Below are positions 1 through 10,962 of a stretch of 64,000 nucleotides of DNA, piece after piece. The notes beneath the pieces are model-generated. The model saw only the letters and a list, made by a program, of their open reading frames with translations, was not told the DNA's origin and did not search any database. Source of the stretch: Halocafeteria seosinensis (lineage: Eukaryota > Sar > Bigyra > Bicosoecida); NCBI GenBank assembly GCA_001687465.1, contig LVLI01000079.1, positions 1 through 64,000 of the forward strand. Direction: 5' to 3'. The translations under genes were made by a program, and so were the position numbers. The stretch's first letter is position 1. Every line of letters begins with the position of its first letter.

Positions 1-236
1 TTGTGAGTCGCATTCCATGCGGACGTCCACCGGGGCTGGTAACTCACTTGGGGGTGCATCAAGCGCTTCGAAGACCAGTTTCAGTCCCAGCAGCAGGCCT
101 TCGTATTCGGCTTCGTTGTTAGTCTTGTGTGGCCCAACGTACTGGCTTGAGAGGCCTAACTGGAGTTTAGTGCCAGCTGGCCCAACCCTGTAGCATACAG
201 CCCCAGCTCCTGCGTGCCCTGGGTTGCCCCTGCTCG
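1..236 (-). CDS. RNase H-like domain protein (partial, runs off window)
   Basis: Read on the minus strand from 236 down to 1, the frame is open. It gives ASRGNPGHAGAGAV, then YVGPHKTNNEAEYEGLLLGL, then VDVRMECDSQ, which are the three landmarks of type I RNase H: the glycine-rich start, the TNNEAEY glutamate and the DSQ aspartate. RNase H cleaves the RNA strand of RNA:DNA hybrids; some stand-alone members of this family act in nuclei or mitochondria. The exon starts just after an AAAG acceptor at 238-237, so the first catalytic Asp (usually FDGA) should be on an upstream exon, which I could not find in 240-590. The 3' part lies outside the window. It could be a cellular RNase H1-like gene or a retroelement remnant; no reverse transcriptase or integrase is visible nearby. 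Confidence 0.6.
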
Positions 237-239
237 CTT

Positions 240-590
240 TGAAATTCAAAGTTTGAATGGATCAGAGTTTGGGAGTTTCGAAGCTCGAATTGATGGCGTT
301 TATGCACTGCCAGCGATAAAGTGTGGTACTACCACGGCCACGCTTACCCAAAGAGAGTTGCATTGATACAAAACGTAGCGATCAAATAGTCTCCAGGAAC
401 CATCTCTTTATTACATTCATGGAGAAGCAAAAGTATCATCAACGTATTGGAATAGCTGTATCAGTAGGTTCCGTTTTATTACATGTGGCACAACAGTACC
501 ACTCGCGTACATACTGTAGGTATGTGTGTGTGTGTACGGCAAGTATCGCTGCTTCGAAGAAGCATTCTTTGAAAGAAAGGAAAAACACCC
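240..590. other. Gap between RNase H exon and carboxypeptidase
   Basis: This 350-bp stretch holds one copy of a duplicated 3'-flank cassette (345-438) and a short TGTGTGTGTGT run near 522. I found no supported exon. A possible donor-like GTAAGC lies on the minus strand at 347-342, but joining it to the RNase H exon does not restore the family sequence. Confidence 0.4.
345..438 (-). repeat. Duplicated 3'-flank cassette, copy A
   Basis: About 94 bp that recur at 2684-2778 in the same orientation, with roughly ten mismatches and one single-base indel. On the minus strand both copies contain an AATAAA hexamer. This copy begins about 150 bp beyond the stop codon of the carboxypeptidase gene, so it lies where that transcript's 3' UTR or poly(A) region is expected. 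Confidence 0.75.
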
Positions 591-2293
591 TTAGAATGCT
601 TGGTTATTTACGAAGCGATACGCCATCGTATATCCCTGCTCCGGCTTGAATTCAGGTACCATCTGAAAACTCCAAGACGAAAACGTAAAATACGGTACTG
701 ATGGCTATACATCCGCAGTGTTGTACTTACATGACCCGCTCCCTTTACCGTAAGGAAATAGAACTCTTGCTCATATTGGGTAACGTATCCTGCAACTTGA
801 TGGTTAACATACCAAGGTCGCCAGCTACTCTTTACCGGAATACCCATGCCTGAGGTCCACTCTTCGTTGTCAAGATATGGGACGCAGCTGTCTGCGTCAC
901 CATTGTATATCAGCACCCGATAGTTTTTGATCAGGTCGGGGTATAGAGTCTTTGGTTCATCCTCCTGCGTAATTGTATAATTGACCTTGTTCGTGCAGAT
1001 CGACCATTTTCCAGTTGTTGATTCGCTGGCTACATGGATAGCTGATCGCACACTAAGTTGATTCAAATAGGCAGCGGTGGGGCCCCCATAGATGCAAGGG
1101 ACCGGGCCAGGTTGAGGATTTACTGACACATCTGATGTGGCTTTCGCTTGTTCCATGATCTTCTTCTCCAGTTCCGAAATCAGCGGCGAGGAATACTCAT
1201 GATCCAAATCTGACAGAATGCATTTGCCGTACACATTGTAAATGTTGACGGCTCCAATAGACTGCTGTGCCTTCGCTACAGCAGCTTCGCAACTCGTTGA
1301 AGTATTGAACCAATCCGTGCACTCTTTCTGTATTGTTTCCATGAGGGCATCACTATAGAAACCTTTTCTCCCAAGATATTCTGTTCGGTACTTGGCTCCC
1401 TTCGGGTTATTGCAACTTCCAGTATTCTTGCCAGTGCATCCATTGCCAACTGTTGTAAACAGAGCGAAGGAAAACGCGTATATAGTCTGGATGAAACTAA
1501 GTATCATAGACCTGCCTAGCTTACCCATGAATCCTTTGAGATTAACCGGTGGATCCCCATTCTTTCCAGCTCGCTGAAGGATTTGATACGCCAGCGTCGG
1601 GACATACACCCCAGCGTAACTTTCGCCAGCAATGAAGAAGTCATGGTCCCTGTATTCACTGAAGCCTTGGAGGAAGTGCTGAATAGCTTCGTAGTTATCA
1701 TTAGCGGTGACCGAGTCATTGGTCACGTAGCCGGAAGATGAATCGGCATAGCTGAATCCAACACCAGCTGGGGCTTCGATGAACAAAACACTGTAAAATA
1801 TCAATAGCAAAACCAACAGGAGTAATAGTACAAACATAAAGGCTGTTCTAGTTAGGTCATGTAACTTGCTTTGCGAACTTGTTCCACCGGGTCTCTCGTT
1901 CCACTAAGACAGGTCCATTGTCAGTAATGTTGATTCCAAAGGGACCATTCTCAGTGAAGAACCCTCCAAGAGAGCTACAGCCTGGACCACCATTGAACCA
2001 AGCAAGTAGAGGGTCCTTGGAGGGGTCGTTCTCCGATTCCACGAACCAATAGTGCAGGTGTTTAAAGCCCTGTTCAACCGACAGATATCCACTGTATTGA
2101 GCGGTCGGTAAGTCACCGTTCCAACCTGAGATGAATTACCGTGGACTTATAATCATATTCGGAATACAAAACATTGATCAGAGGGCTCACCTGGAAGCGA
2201 TTCAATACGGTCCTGGGAAATGGCGGCTTCAGCTCGGAGCATCCGAAGACATGCGAGACAGAGGAGGGCCAAGCTAAGAGCTGCTCCTTTCAT
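591..2293 (-). CDS. Serine carboxypeptidase (peptidase family S10)
   Basis: A secreted or lysosomal/vacuolar carboxypeptidase that removes C-terminal residues from peptides. Exons: 2293-2191, 2125-1870, 1790-1525, 1449-731 and 662-591, giving about 471 aa. The N-terminus is a signal peptide (hydrophobic residues to about 22), followed by DRIESLPG, which is typical of the start of mature S10 enzymes. FNGGPGCSSLGG forms the oxyanion-hole region. The catalytic triad reads as Ser177 in GESYAGVYVP, Asp395 in NGDADSCVPY and His448 in GAGHMVPEFKPE; the His motif is rebuilt only after splicing the last intron. Intron 2 appears to be a GC-AG intron (GCAAGT donor at 1869): it alone restores WNKFANVLFIEAPAG. 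Several N-x-S/T sites fit a glycoprotein. Its length is normal for CPY/CP-D type enzymes; the subtype is not determined. Confidence 0.93.
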
Positions 2294-2848
2294 TCTTGCT
2301 CTCGCGTTTCTTCGTCTTACCGGTAGAGTTGGCTCTTCTTGGACAAGGGTGCATTGTGGAACAAGGATTGCATTGTGCATGACAACCCTTTGGAAAGTTT
2401 TGGAAGACCAAACTCCTCCACGGTTGCGGAAGAACACATCCTAGGACGTTGGCACGCACGTTGGGTACCCCCGGCCGGCGGCACGCCGGGAGATTCTCTC
2501 TCCGGTCGAGCGTCTCATCCAGCACTCCTGCAGAAGACAAAATCTAAAGGAAAGGCGCGAACCGCCGTAGATGTAGGAACAATTGTATATTCTTATTGTA
2601 CAACCGTGGGATTACATGGAAAACGCAAACATAGGCTACATAGCTTGTACGTTTCACTCAAGTCCGCATTGCCGTCCACGGCGTACCCAAAGAGAGTTGG
2701 ATTAATACAAAACATAGCGCATCCAATAGTCTCCAGGAACCATCTCTTTATTACATTCATGGAGAAGCGAAAGTATCACCGAGCTTACAACCTTGTTTTG
2801 TCCGCTGCCAACAAGGCAGGCCGCTCAGGAACGAGTATTGAGTGCTAC
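2294..2848. other. Gap between carboxypeptidase and DNAJC9-like gene
   Basis: This 555-bp stretch carries the carboxypeptidase promoter and the DNAJC9-like 3' flank, including repeat copy B. A 207-codon plus-strand frame crosses it (2339-2962) but runs into the antisense of the J-protein exon and has no recognisable domain, so I do not call it. Confidence 0.4.
2684..2778 (-). repeat. Duplicated 3'-flank cassette, copy B
   Basis: Second copy of the 345-438 element, in the same orientation. It starts about 71 bp downstream of the DNAJC9-like stop codon at 2849. The shared AATAAA on the minus strand supports a 3'-end processing role, inferred from position only. Confidence 0.75.
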
Positions 2849-4004
2849 TCACTTCTTCAGACGTCCCCTCGCTTTCTCCAAATCCTCTTCAGTGGGTTCT
2901 TTGGACGCAGCTTTCTTCGTACCTTTCTTCTGCTTCTTGTTCCCGGAGTTGCTTTTCGTTGATGTCGCATACTTCGCTTCGAGATCATTCAAGAAGGAAC
3001 CACGCTGCGCCTGACGTTTCAGGATCATGGACTCCAATGACCCCATGGATTCTTCTTCTTGCTGAGCTTTACGGGCTTCCGTTGCCTCTCTTTTCGCTTG
3101 CTGTTTCCGTTTTTTCTTCTGCGCAGCGGTGAGCCTTTTTATCTTCGGTATACCTGAGTCCTTCGAGAGATAGGTTTTGATTTCTCCCGTTTTCATAGCC
3201 TGTTCTATGATTTCCACAAAACGATCCTCATCGTCGTCTTCAGCGAACATTATGTTATCGAGCACTTCCGACATATCCCCTTTAAAAGTTACGAACGCTG
3301 TAACACTAGTGCGAATGTCGTTCAACCATAACGTCTGCAGACGGGAGGATGCTGGCCCAACACACCTTTGATAATGTCCTGTCTTTCCTCATCTGATCCG
3401 ACATACTCCTTCTGGAACTTTTCTATTTTACTGGTAGTCACTTTGGGGAACAGATTCCGGAAGTATTCATACCTGCGGGGGAACAGACGTGTGAAAACGC
3501 GACATCCAACCCGAACTAGAAAGCACAGTGAGAACATACCACTGCTCGAACTCTTCACTAATATCAGCCTCATCAATACTTCCATGATCGTCGTAGGCTT
3601 TTCTCTTCTTCTCATCGCTTAGGATGGAATGTACCATACCTAGCGCTTGGAATTTCTTGGTGGCATTTTCACTCTGTTACAGTAAGTACAATGAAAGCAT
3701 AGCCCGGTTGATCGAAGCACTTGATTCATTATCCAATACTTCCTTATACTTACTTTATTTTTATCAGGGTGCTGCAAAGAAATAATGGTATACGAATTCA
3801 AATTCGAATTCAAATGGTGCAATTTCAACATGTGCATGTTCATACACGTACCACTTTCAGCGCCTGTTTCCAGTACGCACGTCGAATATCGTTATCCGTG
3901 GCTTTCGAAGATATTTGTAGTATTTCATACAGATCCGTGGTCCCCAAAGCATCATAAATGGTCTTGGAAACCGAGCCACTGTCGCCCCCGTTTTCGGATG
4001 CCAT
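2849..4004 (-). CDS. J-domain co-chaperone, DNAJC9-like
   Basis: An Hsp70 co-chaperone. In animals DNAJC9 works in the nucleus and also handles histones H3-H4; I carry that over only by homology. Exons: 4004-3852, 3771-3754, 3673-3540, 3472-3366 and 3297-2849, giving 286 aa. The J domain starts near residue 24 (LYEILQISSKATDNDIRRAYWKQALKV) and its HPD tripeptide lies in an 18-nt micro-exon encoding HPDKNK. A DNAJC9-type middle follows (SDEERQDIIKAFVTFKGDMSEVLDNIMFAEDDDEDR). The C-terminus is Lys-rich and coiled (LTAAQKKKRKQQAKREATEARKAQQEEE) and ends in basic, NLS-like residues. Length is close to animal DNAJC9. The ATG at 4004 is chosen because it gives a short leader before the J domain. 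Confidence 0.92.
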
Positions 4005-4444
4005 CTCGTTCTCACTAACTCGTCACCTGACACACACAATAGCTATCCATCAATGTGTTTTCTACAGAACAAACATGTCGTATCGTATCCGCAAAAAATA
4101 CACAATACAATGCGAATACCAGTAATCATCTATCGACTCCAACCTGTGACAAACTTCAACTTCGTCATCGAAGATGTCTATCGAAGGTGGGAATGATTGT
4201 GCCACCGTGGGATACTATGGTATTACTAGTGATAGTAGTGTTTGTGTTTTATCTAACAATTGTACCATTTGTACCGTGGTAGCTGAAAAACTGCGAGGAA
4301 GAAGTTGCCACACTAGGCAGCTACGGTATGTGTGTGTGTACCACTAAGCAGTGACTATACGAGACCTACCAAGAGAACCAGGCACTTAATTGGTAGACCT
4401 GCATACATGCAAAAATATGCAACAGCGACGGCACATGACGCCGC
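4005..4444. other. Gap between J-protein start and P4-ATPase stop
   Basis: This 440-bp stretch should hold the DNAJC9-like promoter and the P4-ATPase 3' end. It has short TG runs (about 4329-4340) and repeated TTGTACC-like words (4255-4280). No exon or RNA gene is supported. Confidence 0.4.
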
Positions 4445-7400
4445 TTAAATGTCGTTACTACCAAAGTCGGAACTAGAGTTCACCTCGAACGGCATTTTCA
4501 TATCTTTACTGCTTCGCGTTGCCAACATCGGATCTTGGAACAAGTTTCGGAGCTGGTCAGTATCTTCGACGCCTCTGCGCTGCCTACTACGCGCACTCAG
4601 AAAAGGAGACGCAAAACGGGACCCGGACCTCCGTTTCACATCACTCTCATCCACACTTCGAGGTCGTGCACCAGGGGTTCCTTTGGGCGGCCTGGCTCCA
4701 TGGGAAGAGAGCCTTTCCATGGCGACAGACACACTCTTTTCTAAATCTTCTATTGTGTCTTCTCGAGAGCTCCTTTCTTCTACAGCACCAAAATATTCGT
4801 CACGATAGCACCGTTGCAAACCTTGTAAAGGGGTCCCACCGGTAACACTATGCGGTGAGTCAGGAAGATTGTCGGTATCAGTGACTCCGAGCAACGGACT
4901 ATGGTGTTGGGAGCCTCGACTAGACTGGTTCTCAGACGACTGAGAAAGTGAGACCTGAGCCTTTGTGTCGGGAGCTTCAGCACCTGCGGGTATGACTGTT
5001 ACTCCCGGCTTGTAAAGCCCGCGATCCACTAGCTGGGTAAAACGAGCCTGCTGCATTTGATTCTGTATTCTATTGACGTATTCCTGAATCGATTCCTGGC
5101 TGTTGAGGCCTTTGGCAGTGATACCATTGCAGTGCGCTGCAGCGTACCATCTTTCAACGACATCCTTATCTGCACCTTCTCTGTGCGATGTCTTCGTCCC
5201 CGACCTGCTACCAGAACGGCATACGTCACCCACGCCCAAGCAGCTGCAAATGGTAGCGCGCTTTCCAGCATCATTCCGCACATACGGAGGAGATGCCCTG
5301 AAGACATGCGGAAGTAACAACTTGGCGACGACTGAATGGGTACCATCTTGGGAAATGTCGGGTTTGGCAATGGACTCCGGGGAATCTGAAATTTGTTTGA
5401 GCTGATGCTGGAGATGAGCTTTCATATGAATAATACTATAATTCAGTTGCAATGAATGGGGCTTCTCTCTAATTTCGTATTCGGCAGTATTCCAGTCATA
5501 GAGGGGCGCTTCCATCTGTTTAAGTAAGTCATGCTGAAAATGCGGAGTAGACTCGAGGGGAACGATCGCATACTTCTTGTCCTCAGTAGACTGGTCATCA
5601 ACTTCTCTATCTTCGAGGGGATCGGTCGTCACCGACTGCGTACAGACCGCGAGGCACTTTGGTGTCGGAATATCCGTGTATCCTAAAATATGCTTGATGC
5701 GATCATCCATCCGCTCTTTGTTCACTGTTTCCTTGACATAAGCATCCTTATGATTATGGTTCCTCACAAACACCTGGCATTCATGAACAAGGTCTCGGTA
5801 CGTAGGGTACCATAGTCGCTGGAAACCACGGTAGCAAATTGTCGGCAGCAATGCAAGCGCAGCCATCAGTGGAAGAACAAACCAAAAGCTCCACGATCTC
5901 AACAACCGAGGTATTCCTCCTTCAACACGTTCATCATCGAAATCGTCAAATACAAGAGCAGCTGGAAACCAAATAGCGATCGAAGCGAGTACTGACAATT
6001 GGAAGAACCAATGATGGAGTGTTGCATGTAAGACGAGACGAAGATTCGTCACAACAATAACGCCCGTCAGAACAACAGAACCAAAAACGTAAACATATTG
6101 TGTTTGACCTTCAAGCTCCGAATCGAAAGCAAGCTTTAGTCCGCATAAGTAGATTGCTAGAGCTTCCCATATTGCCGTGAGCATCCATCCAAAAAAGACC
6201 CAATTGTTCAAACGAGACCCAAGTCTCCCTTCAGAATACACATATGGGAATCGCTGAGATGAATCTCCGTCTATGTCTTGATCCCATATACCAACAACCA
6301 TCGGCGGTAGGCCCGTGTATACTAAGTTGAATGTCTGAATAGCGAACTCTAAATATATCTTTTCGCCGGACCATCCCATAAATACCGTATGAAAAAACTG
6401 TGCCAACGTAAACACAACGTTCTTGTAAAATAAGTACGGCACTAATAGGCTCATTCGACGATAATTCCAGCGACCATGCACCAGTAGTAACCGCTGTATG
6501 TCATGGAACTTGGCAACCGCAAAGTCTGCATTATTCGCCGCTTGGCTACCCTCACTGCCCATGATTCCTACCCCAACATGAGAGCTCACTATCATATCGA
6601 CATCGTTCGCTCCATCTCCTATCGCAAGGCACCTTGAGCCTTGCACTCCACGCTGAATCAATTGGATAATATCCTTCTTGTGACTAGGACTGCATCGACA
6701 ACAAATAACTGTTTCGCAATGCTCCGCTACGTAACACAAGTTATATCTATCTTCAACGCTTGTTTGATCAGCATCCAAGAACCTCGATATTGTCGGGTCG
6801 TCAATCACCAAGGCGTAGGGGTGGGCAGAAATGTTCCCTTGTTCCATCGCTACGCGAAACTCAGTTGCTAAATCCGCTATTTTGGCGGCAGCTTTAGCAG
6901 CATTTTTTATGCCCTTGCCAAGGGTATCTTCGGTAAGGACCATTTTCTTCTGTTGGCTATGCAGCATCTGTACAGCATAACCGATGTTTATCGCCGTTTC
7001 CTGCTTGTCACCGGTGAGCCTGCGCTAAGAGAGATTCCTCAAGACGGATGCGCCATAGGCTAGAGCATCGATGCTACTTACATATACATTCGAACGCCAG
7101 CGTCAGCTAAGGTTGCAATAGTCGTACCAACGTGTTCTTGTAAACGATCTTCAATGCCAGTTGCTCCCTGCGAAGCCAGCCAACAAATTGCTTGTGGAAA
7201 CAAGTTCTAGACTCTCTGTGACGGAGAAATTCATACCTGAACGATAAAGTCCCTTTCAATTTCGGATATTAGTTTGTCAATTTGATTGGCCTCTTTTTTT
7301 GCCTTTTTCTCGCGCTCGTTTACATCGCTGTCGACCACTCTATATCGCGAAAACCAGTCGATAGCGTAACGGCTATCCAATGGTTTCCAAGCAAAAGCCA

Positions 7401-7662
7401 TAGTTCGTAGCCCATCTTCTGCCCATTCGGTCATATGATACTCAGCTGCCGCTGCGGCGCGTTGCTCTTCAACAGTATGAAGTGATCGGGACATAAGCGA
7501 ATAAATCTTCGAATCGGCTCCTTTGGCAAACATCATGTAAGAGTTGGAAATTTCGTCCAGGACAATCGTGGACATCATTTTCCTTTCCTGTGAGTATGCT
7601 AAGTCAGCAATGATTCGGTATTGTACCTCCTGCAATAGTGAAAATAGTTAGGTATAGCAAAC

Positions 7663-7710
<48 letters not shown>

Positions 7711-10431
7711 AGACTTACGATTCCGAAAATACCAAGCGTAACTATATCCCTTTTCCTCTGTTTGAATTCATAGCCGCAAGTCTTAGCCATATAGACAAAA
7801 GCTTCTTCGTCAGGAGAGCTGGCACTGTATCGTTCTTCCACGAAATTACCATCCTCGTCTCTGTGCACTTCGATCTCCACGCTATGATCGAGTGCTAGGT
7901 GAAGAAGCATTCGATGAAGTGCTAGAACGTGTTCGTTCACTCCTTCAGCTGCAAGGAGATGAGCAATATGGTCACCAGCATGCCCTGACATGTACACCTC
8001 TTTCCTTGGACAGTTCAGCTGTTTTTCGCCGTGCTTTCCATAGTACCGCAGAATGACTGCTTTTATTTGCTCTAAATCCTCATACAAAAATCCTGTCGAC
8101 AACGACGTAGTTGGGGACTTCGAAAATGAGCGTGCTAATGTTCGACGTTCTCTTTCTCTTTGCCGCGCTGCGGCGAGCCAGGAGGGGACTTCAAAACCCA
8201 CCTCCTGGCTGCCACAATTTTCCTTGGATTCCCCATCGACGCTTGATTGTTTCGTTTGGGATAAATATTCTTCCCAGTGTGTGCCGTCATCATCGCTTCC
8301 ATCCAAAAAGGTAACATGTGGCGTATTTTGTTTTGAAGAAGCTTGCTTTTCCAAAAGAGCCTCCAATTCTGAGACATCTTCACCTTGGCGGCGCCTTCGA
8401 ATTACCCCTATGGGCGTGGTTCCCAACCCATACGCGACGCCATTAATACTAATCTTGCGAAAATCAAAACTATTAACGGTTAACGTCCCTGTTTTGTCAC
8501 TGAAAATATGTGTAACCTGACCTAGTTCATCGTTAAGATCCATTGAGCGGTCGGTTGCACGGTAGTCACCTTGCACGCCATTTGTTTTCTCCAGCATCGT
8601 CGTATCGACATGATGCATCTCCTCATCGAATTCGATGAAGAACTTTTGCAACTGCCGAGCAAGTTTCATGCTTACATAAAGCGAAATCGGAATCAGCTGG
8701 GCGTTGAGCAAAAAGAAAGTAAAAAATCGTTGAATAAATATCACGACATCCCCTTCGCTTCGCTGATTTAGCGCTAGATAAAACGCAGAATCCTTGTTTT
8801 CTTCTTGCCAAATTGTGTGACCCACCGCTCCAATGACGCAGAGAACGACCAAAAGCCCTAGTTGGCGTACAATAAAACGGTTAATTGCTCCATCGACAGA
8901 ACTTAGTTTGCTCGGTCTTTGTTTTTGAGCATTTACGCGTATTTTTGTTTCCTCGCCGGTGTAAACGACAAGGCCGTAAATGTACTCACAGTTATGCAGT
9001 TCACATCCACGAAGCAGCAGATTATTCTCCATCAAAGAAACATTTTCATTCCTCACTTCCGGCGTATTACCCCAATATAAGGTAGCGGAAAACCGCTCAA
9101 AATGAGGGTCGGGCGCACTCGCTTCAACCCATCCTCGAAACTTGGCTATGTTACTGAGATTGCTGAAGAAGTCCACCGACTGATGTGGTGCCTTCTTTAG
9201 TTTTAAATTGCTTTCGCCATCGAGTTGGGCAGTCTTGACGAAACATACAGCATTTTCCTCCGGATCTTCATTGACAGCGCTAAGAAACACGATGTCTGCT
9301 GGGAACGTCTCGCCAGCCTTGATTTTGACAATATCACCAACCTGCAAATCTTTCCACGCAGTTCTTGCAAAACCCACTTTCCGACGTTGATGATTCCTAT
9401 CCATAACAGCAGCCAGATTCCGATGACTACCTTCTATATTCTTTCCGTCTGTTTCTTCTTCAATGTTGAACCGACTTCGCCGTCGTCGTCGACAGACATG
9501 GTCGCCTCCGGGTTCCTTGCCATCCTCTTGTTTTGAGGGAGAGTGCACTCCCCTGAACACAAGGGTTGTCGCGCCGTTTGCCTTCGCATCTTCCTGGTGC
9601 CTCCGATAGTCTTCGATTGCAGTAAGTATGCCATCGAACGCAAGCACAAAAGACAACTGCAGGACCAAGTACTTGCACCAATAACAAATTGAACCAACGT
9701 ACAGTGAGCAACTTACAGGAAGCGCTTGTGTTGGTAAGCCTTCCGTGATAGAAATAGAGGGAATGGTTTGGAGAATAGTCACGAGAAGGAAATAGACGTT
9801 TGCTGCAAAAACATATCAACACCATGTAACTCGCCAACGGTGGCACTAGTCGTAGTAACTTGGGATACGTACCAAAGCGCTGGAACTGAAACCACAAAAA
9901 CTTGAAAACGAAGTTGAGGACAGTGTACCTCGAAGTAGTCACCACATTGCTCGCAAATTTCTGCTGCTCATTGTGGATGAATGCTTCGTCACAAGTATGA
10001 GCTCGTAGGGTACGTGGTCCACTTGGCGCTTCGGGTTCAACGAATTGATTGCGAATAGTTTGTCGAAGGGAAGAGAGAGTATTCTTCATCCATTGTCTAG
10101 TGTTCACGTCATTTGAATCATCAGTATCACCATCTTTAGAAACAGTTCCCGGGTCGTACCCCGGGGAGGCTGTTTGGTTCTCCAGGAACGGACGGGGAGA
10201 TGAAAAAGCGGCCGAGTCAGTTTCCTCGTGCTCTTCCCTAAGTGGTGATTCACGGTGACTATGAGGCGAACTAGACCCATCCTCGAGCTGTTCAACAGGT
10301 ATATCCGAGTCCTGCTTCTCGTTAGTCATTGCAGAGGAATATGTTTGGGGACTTGCGCGAGTCCCTCTACTTGTACTGCCAGTTCCAGCTTTAGATTCCA
10401 GGTGTTCACCATTAGTTACGTCTCGATCCAT
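4445..10431 (-). CDS. P4-type ATPase (phospholipid flippase)
   Basis: An ATP-driven flippase moving phospholipids to the cytosolic leaflet. Exons: 10431-9873, 9802-9717, 9656-7719, 7629-7237, 7167-7082 and 7019-4445, giving 1,878 aa. Landmarks in order: acidic low-complexity N-tail (about 160 aa); first membrane pair; QLDGESNLKLK in the actuator domain (about 361); phosphorylation motif DKTGTLT (Asp about 602); a long insert with RRRR runs; SSPDEEAFV; KGADSKIYSLM in the nucleotide domain; MLTGDKQETAINIGY (about 1022); GDGANDVDMI (about 1155); six C-terminal membrane segments; and a tail of about 450 aa rich in Ser, Arg and Glu. The protein is far longer than the usual 1,100-1,300 aa because of both tails and the insert. 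P4 enzymes usually need a CDC50 partner; none lies in this window. The gene is divergent from the formin gene. Confidence 0.94.
7666..7706 (+). repeat. (GA)n microsatellite inside a P4-ATPase intron
   Basis: About 41 bp of perfect GA/CT dinucleotide repeat. On the coding strand it is a CT run that directly follows the GTAAGT donor region of the intron 7718-7630. Confidence 0.97.
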
Positions 10432-10962
10432 CCTTTACCTTCGGTGTCTCCTCTCTCCGCGTAGCAGTTCCATGGGGAACCGACCTGGCTTCCGTACAGC
10501 ACTCACAGCTACGCCACATACACCAGTGGAGGAATTTTGAGCCACTGGGGTCTCAAAATTACCGGGTACCGCAAGAGAGACAAGTACGAGCAAGAATGGA
10601 ACGCAAATTAATAAGCCACACAAACAATTCTCTTCCTCTCGTATATACTGGACTTACGCAGGGTGGTGTGTACCCCAAACAACAACACTCTGTGCGCGTC
10701 ATAATGGTCTCCGAGATGATAACCGAACAATCTTTTCTCATCCTCAATGCCCCTTCGAACGAGGAGACCTCGCCCAGACCCATGCTGGTGCGTGAATGGG
10801 TTGATTGATAGGGTGAGTGATACATGGAACTGCACGATTGAGATGCTGATATAGCAGTGGTATTGCCCTGCACTCGATGGACTGTCGTGGCCACTGTGAA
10901 TTCACTTGTGGAGAGAAATGAATGAAGTCTGAGATGCGTCAAGTAGCATCTGGGTTGCTACA
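10432..10962. promoter_or_regulatory. Shared upstream region of P4-ATPase and formin
   Basis: 531 bp separate two divergent start codons (10431 minus, 10963 plus), so both promoters should be here. Open frames on the minus strand (10559-10942) show no domain or splice support. No specific factor site is recognisable by eye. Confidence 0.5.

Noticed and set aside
2339..2962. 207-codon plus-strand open frame across the J-protein 3' end
   Set aside because: It overlaps the antisense of a well-supported coding exon and the repeat copy B, and has no domain or usable context.
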